NCBI GenBank assembly: GCA_037974665.1
Contig: CM075767.1
Coordinates: forward strand, 7,341,501-7,405,500
Source: Ehretia macrophylla
Lineage: Eukaryota > Streptophyta > Magnoliopsida > Boraginales > Ehretiaceae
Length of the DNA stretch: 64,000 nt
Direction of reading: 5' to 3'
Shown here: piece by piece, positions 36,926 to 48,713 of the stretch
Position numbering within the stretch: position 1 is the first letter of the stretch
Layout: each line of letters begins with the position of its first letter
The notes under the pieces: model-generated
What the model was told of the DNA's origin: nothing
Seen by the model: the letters and a program-made list of their open reading frames with translations, nothing else
Databases searched by the model: none
Translations under genes and position numbers: made by a program

Positions 36926-39195
36926 CTGAAAATGTAAATGTATGTACATCATTTCCTGGTAAAAGCTAGAATGATGGCTGGATCAATATAGAGAGAAAAC
37001 ATAACTATGATAAATTATTGAAATTGCTGCTGCTTTCTTGATGCTATAATACGATATAACTACAACAATCCCATAGCCAAACTTAGCAATCAGATAGTTA
37101 TGCCAAATTCACACACTTATCGCTTTTGATTACAAATGGCTTTAATAATACAGCTCTAGCGTCTCACCCATCAAGAAACACTATAGTAACTAGTTGAGCT
37201 AAAGACCATATGAGGAGAACTGGCAGTTCCCCGGTCTAATTAGCCAATCACACCCATGAAATTCCATGCATAAGCATATCTGCGAATGACATATTACATG
37301 AGATGAGAGATTATGATGCTGCAGTACAATAAAACATAGTATCAGAGAGAAGAGAAACTTGACAAATCTGTAAGTGCAGGAGAGGAAAAGCTTATTTCTG
37401 TCAATTTCCAGGTTGATAGAGACAAAAAAATCTCTCCATATAAACTTTTATAGGATCACCAAATTTATATCTTCCTGAAGCGGCCAAATCAAGGCCTGGT
37501 CTTAAGGTGTGTTTATAGTAGGTAGCAGTTTGGAGGAGGATTGAACTGTTTTCCTCTTATAAATTAGAAATAATTGCGCACTTCTTTGAAATTAAAGTAT
37601 GGGTGGCTCGATACTCAAAGCAAACCAAAATTTCGCAGGACCCTGTAAAGAAATAAGCTGGACCAGGGACAGATTCAAATAAGGCGGATATGCCAAAATG
37701 AAACTGGTAAAGGAGAATTTCAATCAGATGATTGGAAGTTCCAAATTAGAGAGGAAAAAAGGCTTTAGAATCAATGGTTAAAACGTTTATGTGGGAAACA
37801 TGTACTAATTAGCAATAGAGAAAACATGAGGATGTCTGATATTATCTCCTGTCTCCTTAGAAAAATTCTGCCTTATTAGATACAAAACACACGACGAGGA
37901 TGTTTGATATCCTTAATTTTGAAATCCCATGTCCCTTTGGGCTAATCTTCCCTAATTAATTGCACACATGCATAGAGTGAGAGTAATCTTTCGTGTAGGC
38001 ATCATTTTTTTCGCAATTTTTTTTTTTTTTTGGAACTATATGAATCAAAAGATGCATGTACAGTTATCACTAATTTACAACTCTTGAATCTTGCTCATAA
38101 GTAGATCCAATCGTAGCTATAAGAGCGGAAATGTAAATCTGACAAATTTAGGCAACAAAAAGTTCCTTCCTGTAGAATTACTAAATCTCATATACAAGTA
38201 CAACTGACTCAATATTCACATATTTGGCATGACCTAAGGACAATTTATAGGAAAAAAGAAATGTTATAATTCCTCGCTCAAAATTTAATTTTAACACAAC
38301 ATCTTATTCTCCAAAAGTGCCATGCACTAAATAGATGAGTCTTAAAGAGCCTAGAACTAAACATATTCTAGTGCCATTAGAGAAAGCTTAAAAGTGGACT
38401 TATACTAACCTAGCTATAGTTATCGGTATGATGGTGAATAAAAAGATATAAATTTATGACTAAATCGAAGCTATATTGGAACCCTATTTGAGAGCATATA
38501 TCCTGAATTTATTACTTCAGATCTCAAAATAAATCGTTTTCTATAAAACTCTGATTAATTTTACTTTTTTTTGGCCATACAAGGCAAATAATTATTTTAT
38601 TAGAGTATTTTTGTCCAACAACTGGACAACAAGTTCTATGTAATGGTTTTATTGAAGGGTCAATATCACATTTTCCTAAACTCTTCTGGATAGAACATTA
38701 ATCTTGTAAGGTGCTTCATAATATTATTTCCCAATACACAAATAAAGTTAATTCCCAATATTTTTTTTAAAATAAAAATAGCTCCATTTTAGATGTCGTT
38801 TAACTTTGACCTCCAGTCACCACATCGTTTTTACAAAAATTGAAGTTTCACGCCAGCCAGCTGAACTAAACCTGCGTACTTCGAGGATTTTTTTTTTTTT
38901 TTTCTCTTTTTGGCAAAAGAATAAACCTTAATAATAACTGAAAGTCATTTTTTGGACAGTTTAACACATAAGAAACAAAAGTAAAAGAAATAATAATAGA
39001 GCAAACAGCTCTCAACAGGGAAGATTCATGTTGTGTGATCCATATAGTAAAAGTAGAAGAAAACATAACAGACATATGGCTCTCCACATGAATAAGTCGT
39101 GCCATGTCCATATAGCTTACCCCAGCCACCAAGTGGAATACGGCTTAGTTTACTAAATAAACAATCTTGGTCATACACACCACCATTTAACTTGA
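36926..39195. other. Intron or upstream region of the mTERF gene
   Basis: The missing first exon of the mTERF gene should be here on the minus strand, but no ORF with a convincing start and transit peptide was found. A stretch near 37450-37530 (minus) is open but not recognisable. The rest looks non-coding. Confidence 0.4.
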
Positions 39196-39297
39196 TGGGC
39201 AACCAACAAGAAAATGTCAAATGTACAAAAGCAACCACAGCAGAAATAGTTACACAATATATGGACCTGGGTTTGTGCTACCCTAGCTTTTTGTCAG

Positions 39298-39418
39298 AAA
39301 ATAAGATCGACCCGTGTACAAAACTCTCACTATGCGCAAAGTACAGGCATCTCCGGTCCCATTTTACAGTCTATTATTATACACAGCCTTATGATTATTT
39401 ACACAACTCAAACCCGTT
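39298..39418 (-). mobile_element. Au SINE, diverged copy 1
   Basis: Plus-strand order: CCCGTGTACAAAACTC, CACTATGCGC, TACACAGCCTTA, ACAACTCAAACCCG. This is the reverse complement of the Au SINE body and 3' end (GGTTCGAGCC...GGCTGCGTACA...GTGCACCGGGCT). Diverged and without a clear target duplication of its own. Confidence 0.7.
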
Positions 39419-39580
39419 AAAAAATTATACATACAACAAAACAGAAGCCACTGAACCAATAACAGACTACCATTTTAACATCATCGACAACTAACAAGTA
39501 AATGTCAAATGCACCAAGCAACCACAGCAGAGATAGTCTCATATGTGGACATGGGTCTGTGCTAGCTAGCAGTTTGTTAC

Positions 39581-39681
39581 AAAATAAGGGAGCCCGGTGC
39601 ACCAAACTCAAAATCCGGGCCCACTTTAGACACTATTATACACAGCCCTACCACTATTTTCACCGCTCAAACCCGTAACCT
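39581..39681 (-). mobile_element. Au SINE, copy 2
   Basis: Contains AGCCCGGTGCACCAAACTC at the left (the 3' end of Au SINE in reverse complement), then TACACAGCCCTACC and CCGCTCAAACCCGTAACCTC (box B region). Some internal sequence is deleted relative to copy 1. Confidence 0.8.
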
Positions 39682-39690
39682 CTATATCAT

Positions 39691-39928
39691 AATTCATACA
39701 TGCTTTTTGCCAGAAAATAAATTTTAAAAAAAAACTGTTGGATACTACATATGTTTATATCAATTAATCAAACTAAGGTGGGCGTTTTTTTTTCCAAAAA
39801 AATATATTATATACATATACATACATACCTGGTGGTAAATGGTGATAGTGTTGTTGTTGTTGTTGTTATGGTCTTTGTGGGCAGCTTAGAGAAGGAGAGC
39901 ATCACGCACACTGCCATTACTCTTCTGT

Positions 39929-39959
<31 letters not shown>

Positions 39960-40237
39960 GCTTATATTAGAGCATAAAACTTCAAACTCGCCATTTTCTA
40001 TTGATATTTTTCTTTGTATATTTTTTTCATGTTTTTTTTTTGGGGACATTTTTTATTGCGAGTGAATGTAAGCCGTTGGATGCTTATCCTTCACATATCA
40101 GCATCATGCTATCTTACTTTTTCGATGGGCTTTTTAGATGGGCCTACTGATTGCAGATCAAACCCAAATTCATTGGCTTCTAGTAACTTCGATATAGGTT
40201 CAAGTAACGAGGTATAGGGATGACAACAGGTATAGTT
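39691..40237. repeat. GTT/GTG microsatellites
   Basis: Trinucleotide GTT runs at about 39850-39866 and 39929-39959, set in non-coding DNA. Repeat-coded small ORFs on both strands are artefacts. Confidence 0.75.
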
Positions 40238-40240
40238 TTA

Positions 40241-40685
40241 AGCTCTGTTTGTTTGCCGTAAAATAATTTACTTGTATAAAATATTTTTCGTGAAAAGTAT
40301 TTTTCTGTAAAATAAAATATTTTACATGGCTCTATTTGTTTGCCGTAAAATAACTTATTGATGTAAAATATTTTACTGGAAAATAGAATACTGAAAAATA
40401 TTTTCTGGTGTTTGGATGTATCGTAAGTTCGGTAAAATGTTTTCTTATCCCAAAGGACATGAAAACATTTTACATAATTTTGTATTAGTCGCAATTGTTG
40501 ACCAGAAAATATTTTACGGTTGACCAATTTTTCAGTGTTACCAAACACCGTAAAATTAAGAAAAAGCAGCCGTAATTTTTGACTGGAAAATATTTTATGG
40601 TTGACCAATTTTTCAGTGTTACCAAACACCGTAAAATCCGAAAAATGTTTTCCGGTAAAATATTTTACAGCAAACAAACGGAGCC
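40241..40685. mobile_element. Tourist-like MITE, copy 2
   Basis: Ends AGCTCTGTTTGTTTGCCGTA and, reverse-complemented, GGCTCCGTTTGTTTGCTGTA, with TTA on both sides (40238-40240 and 40686-40688). 445 bp. A second start-like sequence (TGGCTCTATTTGTTTGCCGT) at 40327 suggests a nested or duplicated left end. Confidence 0.82.
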
Positions 40686-40835
40686 TTAAACCCTATTGAC
40701 GGATATTCGTCTTATAAAACATTGATAGGAAAAATCAATGGGTAAAATAAGAGGGTTTTGATTTTTATAAGTAGTAATATGCGGGTAAACTAATAGGTTA
40801 CTTTAAAAAAAAATCAAAACTCTATTATTAATTTA

Positions 40836-41226
40836 GGTTCTGTTTGGTCTAGTTGTGAAATTTTAACTTTTAAATTGTAGAGTTTTTAGCAATAGAACTT
40901 TGATTAGAAGTGTTGAATAAAAGACGTTGACTGTTTGGTCTATATTACGCAATAGTGAGCTTTTAAAAATTTTGAAGGTAATATTGATTTTTAAAAAATA
41001 TGGAAGTGTATATTTGAGAAAAAAAATAGTCTCTCGTATTATGTAAAAATAACTTGGCAAAAATATTTTTTGAAAAGCTCCAATTTGAAATTTCTTATTT
41101 TTTTAACTTTTTTCAGTTTTAACTTTTACCTAAAAATACTTTTAAAAACGGGCTAAATAGATTAGTTCACCTTTTAAAATCACAGAAAGTGTTTTTAAGC
41201 GTCTAAAAATTAGACCAAACATAACT
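40836..41226. mobile_element. Second Tourist-like MITE family
   Basis: Inverted ends GGTTCTGTTTGGTCTA and (reverse complement) AGTTATGTTTGGTCTAAT, flanked by TTA (40833-40835 and 41227-41229). 391 bp, no coding. The ends differ from the GGCTCC family. Confidence 0.7.
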
Positions 41227-41229
41227 TTA

Positions 41230-41233
41230 TTAC

Positions 41234-41289
<56 letters not shown>

Positions 41290-41664
41290 CTACATATATA
41301 ATATAATATTTAAAGTTGTTAAAAATATAAAATTAATTTTTTATAATGATATATAGATTTTAATTTATTTTATTTTAAAACTTTTTAAACATTTAAATTA
41401 ATATTTTTTACATACTTATGGACCGATTTGCTATTTAAATTACTCGATTTCGATTTTAGTTATTTATAGTTTTTTCATATTTGTCGGTTTCAGTTTTCCA
41501 TAATGATTTTTAAAACTATTGATTTTCGGTTTTGATTTCGCAATTAATCGAACCGTTGTTATTTTTACACCTGTATGTTAGGTAGTGTGTTGAGGATGCA
41601 TGTGTTGGGTGTACCGCTGCATTCGAGAGTTTATCAATTGTTGTTCAACACCTGTTTCCATCGA
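41230..41664. repeat. AT microsatellite and AT-rich DNA
   Basis: An (AT)n tract at about 41236-41286, followed by AT-rich sequence without a gene. Confidence 0.8.
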
Positions 41665-41876
41665 GCTCAATTGTTGACCAGAAAATATTTTACGGTTGAC
41701 TAATTTTACGGTGTTACCAAACACTGTAAAATTTAGAAAAAATAACCATAATTTTTAACTATAAAATATTTTACAGTTAATCAATTTTTCAGTATTATCA
41801 AACAGTGTAAAATCTATAAAATATTTTTCGAAATAATATTTTTTGAAAAAATATTTTACGGCAAACAAATAGAGCC
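41665..41876. mobile_element. Tourist-like MITE, truncated copy 3
   Basis: The right end (ACGGCAAACAAATAGAGCC) and interior (TTGACCAGAAAATATTTTACGG) match the other GGCTCC copies. The left end is missing. It abuts the L1 remnant directly. Confidence 0.7.
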
Positions 41877-42709
41877 TTGATTGCTGCTTGTGGGCATACC
41901 CCGGAAGCTATGGTGGCTGATTTTATAGTCGATGGTCAGTGGCAGTGGCCTCCCTATGATCCTATCTTTGCCGAGATCTCTCACCAAATTGGAGACCTGT
42001 TTCCTGAACCCAACAGAAATGACAAGGTTGTTTGGCACAATTCTCCTGGGAATATAAGATGGATTGGGTTTAGAAACTCATAAGACGACGGGTTATTACA
42101 GTTGAATGACATCAAATTATGTGACTTAAATACTCCCCTCCTAAATATGTCTTCTGCACTTAGCTCTTTTGGATGGATAGACTACCCACTAAGAGATGAC
42201 TCTGGGCTTGGGACATGAATATTGATCCTCATTGTGAGTTCTATTACCTTCACTTGGAGGATAAAATTCACCTCTTTTGTGACTGTTCCTTCACAAGTAG
42301 AATTTGGAGAAGAAGTTGGAAGATAACAAAAGGTCCTACAAGACTTGAATAATGGAGAGACTATGCAAATTGGTTAATCCAGAAGACTCCTTTCAATGCA
42401 TTTCAGAAGTTCACAATGAAATTCTTACTGGGCGCCTATGTTTCCACATTTGAAATGAGAGAAATGTTGGTCTCCACAACAATATTTTTAGAACTAAAGA
42501 GGACATCTCCAATGATATTTCTTTTGATATTAAAACAAAGATGTACATGTATAGAAAAACTAAATATTTTCTTTTGAACCAAACTATTTGTAGGGTTTGG
42601 TGTATAGATGAAAATATAATTTTATAAATACTTTTGTAAAGATGTAAATATTTTTGAGTGATAAATGAAATCCCCGCTTACCTTTGGCCAAAAAAAAAAA
42701 AAAAAAAAA
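41877..42709 (+). mobile_element. L1-type LINE 3' remnant
   Basis: The translation shows an RT-linked zinc-binding (zf-RVT) type region: DGQWQWPPYDPIF early, and further on a HLEDKIHLFFDCSFTSRIW-like stretch (other frame), as in plant L1 elements near the ORF2 C-terminus. It is frame-broken and ends in a 20-A tail (42690-42709). The 5' part is lost at the MITE junction. Target duplication not identified. Confidence 0.7.
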
Positions 42710-42790
42710 TCTTTCTTTAACCAATGTATTTCCTCATTTCCCTGATTGAAACCGTCAAATATTTACTAGGTAAAACATGGCACAGCAGAT

Positions 42791-42862
42791 GGGTCCATAG
42801 CTCAGTGGTAGAGCATTTGACTGCAGATCAAGAGGTCACCGGTTCGAACCCGGTTGGGCCCT
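42791..42862 (+). tRNA. tRNA-Cys (GCA), nuclear type
   Basis: It folds as a full cloverleaf. Acceptor arms are GGGTCCA (42791-42797) and TGGGCCC (42855-42861) with discriminator T at 42862. The D arm is GCTC/GAGC, the anticodon arm TTTGA-CTGCAGA-TCAAG gives anticodon GCA, and the T arm is ACCGG-TTCGAAC-CCGGT. Discriminator U is expected for tRNA-Cys. Internal promoter boxes A (AGCTCAGTGGTAGAGC) and B (GGTTCGAACCC) are intact, no intron is present, and a T5 run at 42878-42882 can end RNA polymerase III transcription. It differs from the chloroplast trnC-GCA gene as I recall it. The gene lies 81 bp after the L1 poly(A). Confidence 0.96.
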
Positions 42863-43440
42863 GCTTTCAGGTTCAAGTTTTTGTAATCGTTTCAAATTCT
42901 TTCTTTTTCACTATTTTCTTCTCAATACTTTCTTACTTCTTTTACCTTAATTTGAACGACAATTTCACATTCAGATTGTTAAGAGTTCGTCCATCTTCTT
43001 TCATTTAGTAAGTGGGTACCTAAATTTTGGCAAACGAAATAACGTATATAGATAAAAATTGCTACTGATGCAATTGTACGAAAGTTGTCTAGTGAACGGT
43101 AGCCCCTCAACTCTTTAATATATGAACTGATTTTGTAACATTGTGAACTAATTTAATTAACTTTTTAAAATAATGATAACTAAATTTATTAGTTTTGAAT
43201 AATAACGAAGAAATTAAAAAATTGATATAACAATAGAAACCAACTGCATAAACTGAGCCTACTTTTTCCATCGTTTAATGAGTTGAACAACACCAAAAAT
43301 TAGGCTTGTTCAATAAATTAGCCAAGCACGAGCTACGCTTGGACTTATTGGCCGATCTAGAAGCATGATAATTCTATCAGTTGTCGCTATTGTTTCGGAT
43401 TACTCAATGAACTGTGTGATTTCTATATTGGAAGAGTACT
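42863..43440. other. Non-coding DNA
   Basis: No gene seen. The ORF running across the tRNA gene (42724-43008) is a shadow of it. Confidence 0.6.
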
Positions 43441-43443
43441 TTA

Positions 43444-43886
43444 GGCTCCATTTGTTTGCCGTAAAATATTTTGTCGTAAAATATTTTTTAGATTTTACGG
43501 TGTTTGGTAATATCAGAAATTAGTTAATCGTAAAATATTTTTCAGTTAAAAATTACGACTGTTTTTTCTTAATTTTACGGTGTTTAATAACACCGAAAAA
43601 TTAGTCAACCGTAAAATATTATCCGATCAATAATTACGGATAGTACAAAATTTTATAAAATATTTTACGGGACTTTAGGAGAAAAAAATATTTTACGAAA
43701 TTTACGATACATCTAAACACCAAAAAATATTTTCCAATAATCTATTTTCCGAAAAAATATTTTTCCCTAATAAGTTATTTTACGACAAATAAACGAAGTC
43801 CTGTAAAATATTTTATTTTTAGAAAAACATTTTTCACATAAAGTATTTTACACAAACAAGTTATTTTACGGTAAACAAACGGAGCC
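43444..43886. mobile_element. Tourist-like MITE, copy 4
   Basis: Ends GGCTCCATTTGTTTGCCGTA and (reverse complement) GGCTCCGTTTGTTTACCGTA, flanked by TTA (43441-43443 and 43887-43889). 443 bp. The best-preserved copy of the family here. Confidence 0.85.
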
Positions 43887-43889
43887 TTA

Positions 43890-46800
43890 GATACCATTTC
43901 ATATTTATTCTTTCCTTTTTTCGCATATATTCCTCAATTACATTTTTGTTTTTGTTATACAATAAAGAGGAAAGAGTCAAAAGGCAATAGTTGGTGATAC
44001 GTGTGTATTGTTATCATACTTTGTACAAATGTTATCAAAGTGGGTAATGCGTATTCAAAGTTTAACTATTAGTTGTCCTTTTGGGTAAAGTAGAAGTAGT
44101 CCAAAAGACAATATCGTGAGAAATTTTTTTGAAGCGATTGGTCGTTTAATAGTATCAATAATACATGTGTGATGATAATAAGTGATCATTTTTTTTTTTT
44201 TTTGAATTTACATGTTTTCTGTGAGATTCACTCATCCTTTTTGACCATTTTCAAATTCAACCCTAACACTATATTGTGGAAGATCTCTTGTCTTAATTAA
44301 TTTGGTCATTCATTGTTTGTCCATTCTAAAGGATTTCAGTTATAGGAGGAATGTGCTTCCGTTTTTATTCAAAGTGCAACTTGAGTAAGATTTTAGTATT
44401 TGAATATTTCTATGTTTTATTTTTCTTGTAATATGCTTTATGCAAATCTCAGGTCATCCAAAAATAAAAAATAAAAAAAAGTAAAGGCATTTTATTAATC
44501 AAATCACGTGTATAGGACTCTATCATGTTATTCTAATATACCTAGACTTTTATTATTTCCCCTATAATTAAGTAAGATAATAATCAAAGTAGTATAGAAA
44601 TTGTAACGTTGAATGAAAACCTCTTGTCTTCATGATTGGTATTTATAGGTAATTTGGCGCAATAAGGTTACAATCATATGCTTAGCCATATGATACATGA
44701 TATTAAAAATAAGATACTGATATGGAAATATAACAAAATATTAACACAAACACAATATTTCTAATCCCTCTTTCAAATCTAAGTCGGGAGTTCGAAATTT
44801 TAGCTATTAATTAATTGTTTGACTAATTTTATTGTAAATAATAATTAATTAAATAATAATTATTAATTTATTAATTTATTAAATATTAATTTTTAAAAAA
44901 TTAATAATGAGTAATTTTAATTAATTTTTTACTATTACATCCAAACACCATAAACTATTTTCCAGTGTGATAACTAAATATTAGAAAATATTTGGAAATA
45001 AGACTATAAAAAAAAGAAGAAGAAGACTTAAAAGGCATGACGTGATCAACATAAACTAAATGACATAGAACTCTAGAATTTGAAGAGTATAAAACATGCT
45101 TGAATTAGTTTTACTTTGAAGAAATCCTTGATCAATAAGAAGTTGTAAAAGCATAAAAACCACATTCTAGGTATATATTTCACACTAAAAGAAAATACCA
45201 AATATACAAAATATTTGTCTCTCTTTCTTCATATGCTTCATCATTTTAGAAACACAGGATGCACATATCCCTTGCTCTAAATACAAAATTATGTGGAAGA
45301 GCAAAAATGGCACGCTACAATTATGTATAAAATAGATTCTTCAAAGTTATTGAAATTAAAGAGATAAATATTCACTGTTGTTTATTATATAAAATAATTT
45401 GAAGAATGATGAGGCTACATGCCTTTACCAACTTGGTGCTTGATGAGCGTTCATGACGGCGTGAGACTAAGATGTTGCCCCGCAACACATTTTATTACCA
45501 ATTTCTCACATACATCTTTATAAATATATTTCACACATTAATTACTTTTCGATATCATAACTATATATAAATAGCAGGTATAACAAGATTAAATTTCTTC
45601 ACACACATGATGTGTATATATATTTATTGTTCTTATATATTTTATTTTTATATGTTGAAACTATATATCTTGATATGATTTTTAAGAAATTGTTATCATT
45701 AAACTCGGCTCAAACTCAAGTTGGAGTTCAAAGGCTTGATTACATATATTTAAGGTTGAGAGATAAGACACAAAAAAAAAAAAAAAAAAAAACTCAACTT
45801 AGATCGGTTAGATTATTTATATAATAGGTAAGTTTACAAAATAGCTCTTTTCATTATAAAAATAAAAATCCTAAGCACAACATATGTGAAAACTTGTTGT
45901 ACAAGGGATCGTATCATTTTTGTCATTTGCATACAACGTGAAATGTTAACATTTTTTTAGTTATCTCAATGGCTAGTGATAATGGCATTTTTCGACCATT
46001 TTTTTTGTTTGACAATTATGCCATTTGAAATTACAATGAAATACTTCAACTTCGTCCCTTATCCCCCACTCTCTCCCTTACGATAGTTCAAGTTAAATTG
46101 TCCTAGTTACATACTAATAAGAAAAAATAGCTCATCTCTTCTTAAAGCGAAATAATAATAATAAAGAAAACAACCCTTTTAGTTCACCATTTCTCAATCA
46201 GTATAAAGAAACTCGTTTTTCAAATTTGCATCCACAAGCACTTGAAGAAATAGAGTTCTTGAACACCATACCAACACCCTATCTATTTCTATTTCACCAT
46301 TTCTCAATGCGCACAAAAAAACCAAATTGCCACACCCATTTCATTTAATTTCTAGTATCTTTAAAAGTATACATAAACTATGACGCTAAAAATAGAATAA
46401 ATGGACTTGATACTTTGATTAATGACTTTGTTGGTAATTATTTTTTAATTTTAATTTCATGATAAACTAGTTATATTCGAGTTTTATTGAGGTATACAAA
46501 ATGGAAAAGAAATGGATGTCATTTATTAATATTGAAGAACGAATTGAATCATACGAAATACTTGAATTAGGTGGATGGAGAATGAATGCTTGGAATCAGT
46601 GGCAATGGATGATGAAGATTGAAGGCTATAATTGAGAGAAACTAGAAAGGTTATCTTAATTAATATAAGAGTAAAAGTTTTTGATACTCTTGCAAATTCA
46701 TTGTTTTATGAGTTACAATGAGATTTTTTTTAATTTCTTTTTATTCAAAAGAAACTAAGTCTAAAAATATATATCAACTAATGTTTCAATACCTTTTACC

Positions 46801-47091
46801 TTTATAACGAAAAAGAAATAATGATAAAGTGAGTGAGCCTGAAAAATTCAAAAACCTTAAAGGACAAAGAGACTCCAAAGTACAAATAAACATGTAAACC
46901 TATGTGGTGTGGTGCACCAACAAATAAACTAAATTAGAGGAGATCCACTGACAAGAGACTCCAGAGTACTCATTTTGCCTATTTGCCCCAAAACCCAAAC
47001 CCTCCAATTAAATTAGGGCTTTCTAGCTGCACAACAAGAACAAGAAATCAAAGTAATTTTTACTACTAATTGGAGCAAATAGGGTTATCAA
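43890..47091. other. Gene-free AT-rich DNA
   Basis: No gene supportable. A fragment with CATCCAAACACCATAAACTA at about 44940-44965 is a remnant of the Tourist-like family. A run of 20 A's at 45772-45791 may be the tail of a degraded retroposon. Confidence 0.5.
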
Positions 47092-47117
47092 ATGCCTCAA
47101 ACAAACTCCCTCACAAG
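47092..47117 (+). CDS. Possible short first exon
   Basis: A leader-like sequence is followed by ATG, coding for MPQTNSLT, then a splice donor (ACAAG/GTACAT). The exon is 26 nt and leaves a 2-nt phase, which does not join in frame to the exon at 48714-48887, so any link to it needs another exon. It could be a non-coding or false exon. Confidence 0.3.
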
Positions 47118-47443
47118 GTACATTCAACTCCACTTCAAAACCCTTGTTTTTGTTTTTCTCAATTTTTGTGAATTTATACACAAACCCATCATGCATTATT
47201 GTTTTTAATTTCTGTTTGTGTGAACCCAAGATGTCAACTTTCTTCAAAATGCAATTTTTAGTCTTTTTTTTTTTTTCCCCCCCAAAAAGAATAGCTTTCT
47301 TGAAAGTTGAGTTCTTCTGTCTGATCACACAATTTTTCTGTTTTTTCGTGTTAGCCTTTTGTTTTGAAGATGTGATTGTTGTGGTTTTTTCTTCCATGCA
47401 TGACCCAGTTCCCCGAACCGACACGTAGGTGGAGTTTTGTGAA

Positions 47444-47755
47444 TCAGGCTTTCCTTTTCCGGGTGCCGGGTGCCATTTTTCCATGCCCCGGGTGCCCTTT
47501 TTCCGTGCGCCGGGGTGCCATTTTTCTGTGCCCCGGGTGCCCTTTTTCCGTGCTCCGGGCTGCCCGTTTTCCGTGCACCGGGCTGCCCGTTTTCCGTGCG
47601 CCAGGCTGCCCTTTTTCCTTGCATGGTGCCATCTTTCCGTGGGGCTGCCTGGAAAGCCCCTTTTCCTTGCATGGGCCTGCCATTTTTCCCTGCACCGCAC
47701 TGCCCTTTTTTCATGCACCCGGGCTGCCCTTCTTCTGTGCACCGAGCTACGCTTT
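47444..47755. repeat. GC-rich minisatellite, Au SINE 3'-end unit
   Basis: About 13 degenerate units of 22-23 bp with consensus near CGTGCACCGGGCTGCCCTTTTTC, often in pairs forming a 45-bp dimer. The unit closely matches the 3' end of Au SINEs (GTGCACCGGGCTGCCCTTTT). Both strands stay open for hundreds of codons (a 246-codon minus ORF and three plus ORFs), which is a product of the 45-bp period, not evidence of a gene. Confidence 0.85.
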
Positions 47756-48246
47756 ATGCTCATATGGTAATGGAATTATCTTTTTATTCACTTACTTTTA
47801 GTCGCATATATCAGAATTAAATTGGTGCTATTGTTTGTTCATGGTTTGGCACTTGTAATTGGGGTTTTGTTAAGTGGATTACTTCATGCATGCTCATAAC
47901 GATGAACAAACAATCGAATGAAGTCTAGATCAGATAATTAAAAATAAGTGAATAAAAAGGATACTTGAAATTGGGATTTTATTAAGTTGATTTGCTTCAG
48001 ATGAGAATTTTTGAACCAAACTTAATTATTATTCAATTTAATCTTTTTCCATTATAGTTGAGTCCTTTTTTTTTTGGGACAAACAAGGTAGGGGAGTTGT
48101 TGTTTCATGTTGTTTTGCTGGATATTGACTTGTTGTAGACACTATTTTTTCTGATTGATATATGCATGAATTTTTTGGTTTTTTGTTTAGCTTTAAAGGT
48201 ATAGTAAATATGCTTTGATGCATGTTAATTTGAGTTAATCATATAC

Positions 48247-48497
48247 CAAACCAAACTAAGTCTTATCCTACTAGGTGGAGTCGGCTATATGGATCAAATG
48301 ACGTCATTCATTTCTTCTGTTGAGAGTTGTCTCTTCTGTAAGTTCTATACACGTACGGTCTCTTCTGAATGTCTCCATCCAAGTCATTTTAGGTCTTCCT
48401 CTACCCTTCTTTCAATTTGCTATCTCTACACTTTCGCACCGTCTAACAGGAGCCACGAGAGGTCATCTCCTAACATGTTCAGACCATCTCATATATG
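48247..48497 (-). mobile_element. RTE-clade LINE 3' end fragment
   Basis: The plus strand reads CCAAACCAAACTAAGTC, CCTACTAGGTGGAGTCGGCT, then GTCTCTTCTGTAAGTTC and CACCGTCTAACAGGAGC. This is the same family as 57918-58454, 5'-truncated. A TCATATAC / TCATATAT pair near the two ends may be the target duplication. Confidence 0.75.
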
Positions 48498-48713
48498 CTT
48501 TGGAGTTAACTTTTTCATGTCAATTGGTTGTGTTGTTTGTGCCTAATTTTGCACCCATGGAACTTTCATTTTAAGACAATTGGCCTCACATGTGCTCAAA
48601 AATATTAAATTTTAAGCCGAGTTCAATTGTTGTTTTATTTAATCATTTTCTAAACTTTAGACTGTGTTCAATGGTTGTTGAACTTAATCATTTTATTTTA
48701 TTTTACTAATCAG

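Larger units (their letters stand above)
39196..39690. repeat. Tandem duplication of about 290 bp
   Basis: A segment starting GCAACCAACAAGAAAATGTC at about 39197 recurs as ACAACTAACAAGTAAATGTC at about 39486. Both copies are followed by GCAACCACAGCAG and then by an Au SINE, so the SINE was duplicated with its flank. Confidence 0.75.

Noticed and set aside
39751..40065. Val-rich ORF
   Set aside because: Translation of GTT microsatellites.
40180..40677. 165-codon minus ORF
   Set aside because: Lies in a Tourist-like MITE; the internal peptide repeats mirror the MITE's inverted DNA repeats.
42724..43008. 94-codon ORF
   Set aside because: Runs through the tRNA-Cys gene.
47023..47763. 246-codon minus ORF with Lys/Arg/Gly repeats
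   Set aside because: It spans the minisatellite. Openness on both strands follows from the 45-bp period, and the peptide has no known family.
47376..47820. Overlapping plus ORFs of 113-141 codons
   Set aside because: Same minisatellite, other frames.
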